A stretch of 13,313 bases of DNA, taken from contig SLGQ01000215.1 of the NCBI GenBank assembly GCA_007136595.1, positions 1-13,313 on the forward strand, given 5' to 3'. This document shows positions 11,424 through 13,313 of this stretch, one piece after another; within the stretch, counting starts at the first letter, position 1, and the number at the start of each line of letters is the position of its first letter. This DNA is from Candidatus Sumerlaeota bacterium. Lineage in GTDB: Bacteria; UBP6; UBA1177. The notes under the pieces were generated by a model, which saw only the letters and a program-made list of their open reading frames with translations, ran no database searches and was not told the origin of the DNA. A program made the translations under genes and the position numbers.

Positions 11424-12579
11424 TGCCCAGTTTAACATAACCTTCTTCGTTGTTGTAAAGGGCTGCACTTATTCTTATTATCCTTTCATCTGTCGGATAA
11501 AGTGTGGTGATGAGTGCCTCGATTTTATATTTGTCAAGGAGTTCGATTTGAACGATATCAAGTCCTGTTTTTGGATCTTTCAGAGATTTTGAGCCAAGTT
11601 TCATGGTGACAATGGAGCCTGTCATTTGATCGGGGACTGTCGGGCTTAAATTAAGCATGTCTGTAAGGATATCTCTCCCTTTCAGTGCAAGGGCATGATT
11701 TCTTTTTCTTATTTCTTTCCAGCCTCCTTCTACTTCTTTTTCGAGATATTCAATGGTTTTTCCTACACAGGCATATCCCGAATAATCCATGGTTGCAGAC
11801 CAGTCAAAAGAGTTGCGGAACCTTTGAGCAGGAGTTTTCCCATCGTTATAGTGGTTGCTTATAACTGTCGGAACCATCTGATCAAATTTTTGCGGATTGA
11901 CATATAAAAAAGCACTTCCTTTGGGTGTGTAAAGCCATTTATGGCAGTTTCCGGTATAGTAGTCGGGTTTAAGTTTTGAAATATCAAGCGGTATCATCCC
12001 GGGTGCATGAGCGCCGTCAACAAATACTTCAATTCCCCGTTTTGATGCCGCTTCTATTATCATTTCTACAGGCATTATTGTTGCAGTTTCACTTGTTATG
12101 TGGTCAATGAAAATGAGTTTTGTCCGTTCATTTACTTTTTCCATCACTTTATTGAATATTGTGGTATTGTCATTTGCAGGAAAAGGTATTTCAACTTTAT
12201 GGACCTTCACCCCTTTTTGCGATGTAATATGGTCAAGCGCCTTTCTGCATGAAGCATAAATGAGGTTTGTGGTGACAACTTCATCATTATTTGCAAAATT
12301 CACCGATTTTAAAACGGCATTTGCGGCAGTTGTCGCATTTTTTATAAAAACAGTGCTTTCATAAGGAGAATTAATGAAATTACAAAGAGTTTCGAGAGAT
12401 TCTTCAAGAAGATGAGGAAGCTCCCTTGTAAAAAACCGGGTTGTCAAACTTTCCATACGGTTCATCAAAGAATACTGATATTCCATAATTGCTTTTGGAA
12501 CAGCACCGTAAGAGCCATGATTTAAACCTGTAAACCCTTTTTCGATCATAAACAGATCTGAATAATCTCTAAATGTCAT
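11398..12579 (-). CDS. class V aminotransferase, isopenicillin N epimerase-like
   Basis: This is a 393-residue pyridoxal-phosphate enzyme of the class V (NifS/CsdB/CefD-like) fold. The N-terminal LNHGSYGAVP (19-28) is typical of the isopenicillin-N-epimerase-like group. VFVDGAHAPG (Asp188 for the cofactor ring nitrogen, His191) and GNCHKWLYTPKG (Lys214 as the Schiff-base lysine) are intact. Length is normal. The substrate cannot be read from sequence: the group includes cysteine desulfurase-like, kynureninase-like and epimerase activities. AGGAGG lies three bases before the ATG, closer than usual. On the minus strand an extended -10 TGATATAAT precedes it. It is divergent from the C45-like lipoprotein. 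Its last codons are duplicated at 10211-10236. Confidence 0.88.
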   Translation of the reverse strand: MTFRDYSDLFMIEKGFTGLNHGSYGAVPKAIMEYQYSLMNRMESLTTRFFTRELPHLLEESLETLCNFINSPYESTVFIKNATTAANAVLKSVNFANNDEVVTTNLIYASCRKALDHITSQKGVKVHKVEIPFPANDNTTIFNKVMEKVNERTKLIFIDHITSETATIMPVEMIIEAASKRGIEVFVDGAHAPGMIPLDISKLKPDYYTGNCHKWLYTPKGSAFLYVNPQKFDQMVPTVISNHYNDGKTPAQRFRNSFDWSATMDYSGYACVGKTIEYLEKEVEGGWKEIRKRNHALALKGRDILTDMLNLSPTVPDQMTGSIVTMKLGSKSLKDPKTGLDIVQIELLDKYKIEALITTLYPTDERIIRISAALYNNEEGYVKLGKALKEIVE

Positions 12580-12609
12580 AAGCCTCCTGCAAAAGAAAGT
12601 TGCGAAGTG

Positions 12610-12639
12610 ATTATATCAGGAAAAGAAATCGTATTTCAA
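12610..12639 (-). promoter_or_regulatory. promoter of the aminotransferase gene
   Basis: On the minus strand TATAAT (complement of 12610-12615, perfect, preceded by TGA as an extended -10) lies 18 bp from TTGAAA (complement of 12634-12639). Confidence 0.6.
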
Positions 12640-12670
12640 GATAAAATTGGTTCGAAGTTCCAACAAGTTC

Positions 12671-12699
12671 TTGTCTTTCCGGCAGCATTCTGGTAGTAT
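12671..12699 (+). promoter_or_regulatory. weak promoter candidate of the C45-like lipoprotein gene
   Basis: TTGTCT (12671-12676) and TAGTAT (12694-12699, preceded by TGG) are 17 bp apart. Neither box is close to consensus. Confidence 0.3.
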
Positions 12700-12730
12700 G
12701 TTACGGAAATCGATTTTCAAGAGGTGTGTG

Positions 12731-13313
12731 ATGAAGGTGTCTTTTTTGTTGTTGTTTTTGTTTGTTTTTATGTCCGGATGCAGACCCGATGGCTCAGACA
12801 ACAAGGACGGGCTTGACGAATCTGACAATGATGTAACTGATGTGCAGGATAATTACGAGCCTGATGTTCCAGTTGTTCCCGATGATCAAGAAGTCGATGA
12901 AGAAGATTTTGACGATGCGGAATTTTCAGATGACCAGGTTATCCCGGATCACGATACAGATGTCGAAGTTGATGATGATGCAGACACACCCTGGATGCCT
13001 GTTCCTCCCAAAAAGGAAAGGCACGGCATCTGGAATGTTGTCTGGGTTTCAGGAACTCCTTTTGAAATGGGATTTCAGCAGGGGCAGCTTCTTTATGATG
13101 AAATTGCTCATGGGATGAACAACTCGGAATATGTCAAGGAGATAAGGAGTCAGATAACCATAGCTAAGCTGGCACAGGTCGATAAATATGCGGCAATGAA
13201 TTCTTATCCTGACATTGTTCAGGAGTGTGAGGGAATGGTAGCTTCTGCCGGAAGTGCCGGCTGGACAATGGAATTGTGTCTTTTTATCAATTTCGGGGAT
13301 GTTATGGTTGAAA
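12731..13313 (+). CDS. lipoprotein with acidic linker and C45/acyltransferase-like domain (partial, runs off the window)
   Basis: 194 codons are visible. The signal peptide ends in lipobox FMSG|C (Cys17). Residues 18-87 are a very acidic Asp/Glu/Val/Pro linker, like a flexible tether. From about 98 a folded domain starts: WNVVWVSGTPFEMGFQQGQLLYDEI, then SYPDIVQECEGMVASAGSAG and CLFINFGDVM. The Gly-x-x-x-Gly-x-x-x-Gly start and the E-x-x-G-x-x-x-x-A segment resemble the N-terminal part of peptidase C45 / isopenicillin N acyltransferase (AAT) and related Ntn-hydrolase proteins. The catalytic Cys would lie beyond the edge, so activity cannot be judged. AGAGG is six bases from the ATG. The substrate is unknown; an extracytoplasmic amide hydrolase or acyltransferase is likely. 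Confidence 0.75.
   Translation, partial: MKVSFLLLFLFVFMSGCRPDGSDNKDGLDESDNDVTDVQDNYEPDVPVVPDDQEVDEEDFDDAEFSDDQVIPDHDTDVEVDDDADTPWMPVPPKKERHGIWNVVWVSGTPFEMGFQQGQLLYDEIAHGMNNSEYVKEIRSQITIAKLAQVDKYAAMNSYPDIVQECEGMVASAGSAGWTMELCLFINFGDVMVE

Noticed and set aside
11398..13313. Beta-lactam biosynthesis cluster
   Set aside because: Only family-level resemblance of two genes. No non-ribosomal synthetase, isopenicillin N synthase or expandase is present, and both families have many other roles.

Overview
The window looks like chromosomal DNA of an AT-rich, uncultured Gram-negative bacterium. Three genes encode lipoproteins with a signal peptide ending in a lipobox Cys, followed by low-complexity acidic or Gly/Asp linkers. 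One carries CGNG-type cysteine-rich repeats of the kind known from Myxococcota and other delta-proteobacteria-like lineages. That style suggests a deltaproteobacterial/myxococcotal-type organism, but this is an inference and no rRNA is present. No rRNA, tRNA, CRISPR array or transposase gene is visible.

Layout. 1-89 is the 3' end of an unrecognised gene. 90-505 is non-coding and holds a hairpin-rich repeat-like element and a 14-bp tandem repeat. 506-1012 is a small lipoprotein with a (Thr-Gly-Asp)15 minisatellite. 1018-1862 (minus) is ndk followed by a CoA-binding (YccU-type) protein. 1988-4499 is a tight operon of a PgeF/YfiH-type peptidoglycan-editing protein, an ECF sigma factor and a membrane anti-sigma factor with a FecR-like periplasmic part. 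4713-5360 is a secreted helical protein. 5466-6923 is a Cys-rich lipoprotein made of exact 122-residue repeats. 6945-8738 is a GT51 peptidoglycan glycosyltransferase with a long AsmA-like beta-rich N-terminus. This left and central part has an envelope theme.

8739-11397 is an accessory region. An AAA ATPase/DUF4143 gene sits behind a consensus promoter whose -10 lies inside a palindromic repeat. After it, on the opposite strand, is a DUF6036 nucleotidyltransferase-like gene with an overlapping small partner gene, a toxin-antitoxin-like layout, read from a promoter next to a perfect dyad. Each unit is bracketed by its own perfect 26-27-bp direct repeat pair. One copy of the second pair is the last codons and stop of the neighbouring aminotransferase gene. 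This interleaved repeat arrangement is the most unusual signal in the window.

11398-12579 (minus) is a class V aminotransferase of the isopenicillin-N-epimerase-like type. 12731-13313 is the start of a divergent lipoprotein whose domain resembles the N-terminus of C45/acyltransferase (AAT) family proteins, cut by the window edge.

Four promoters across the window (three forward, one reverse) share a housekeeping pattern of TTGAC(A/T), 16 bp, and TATACT or TAAAAT. Two genes appear to use TTG starts.
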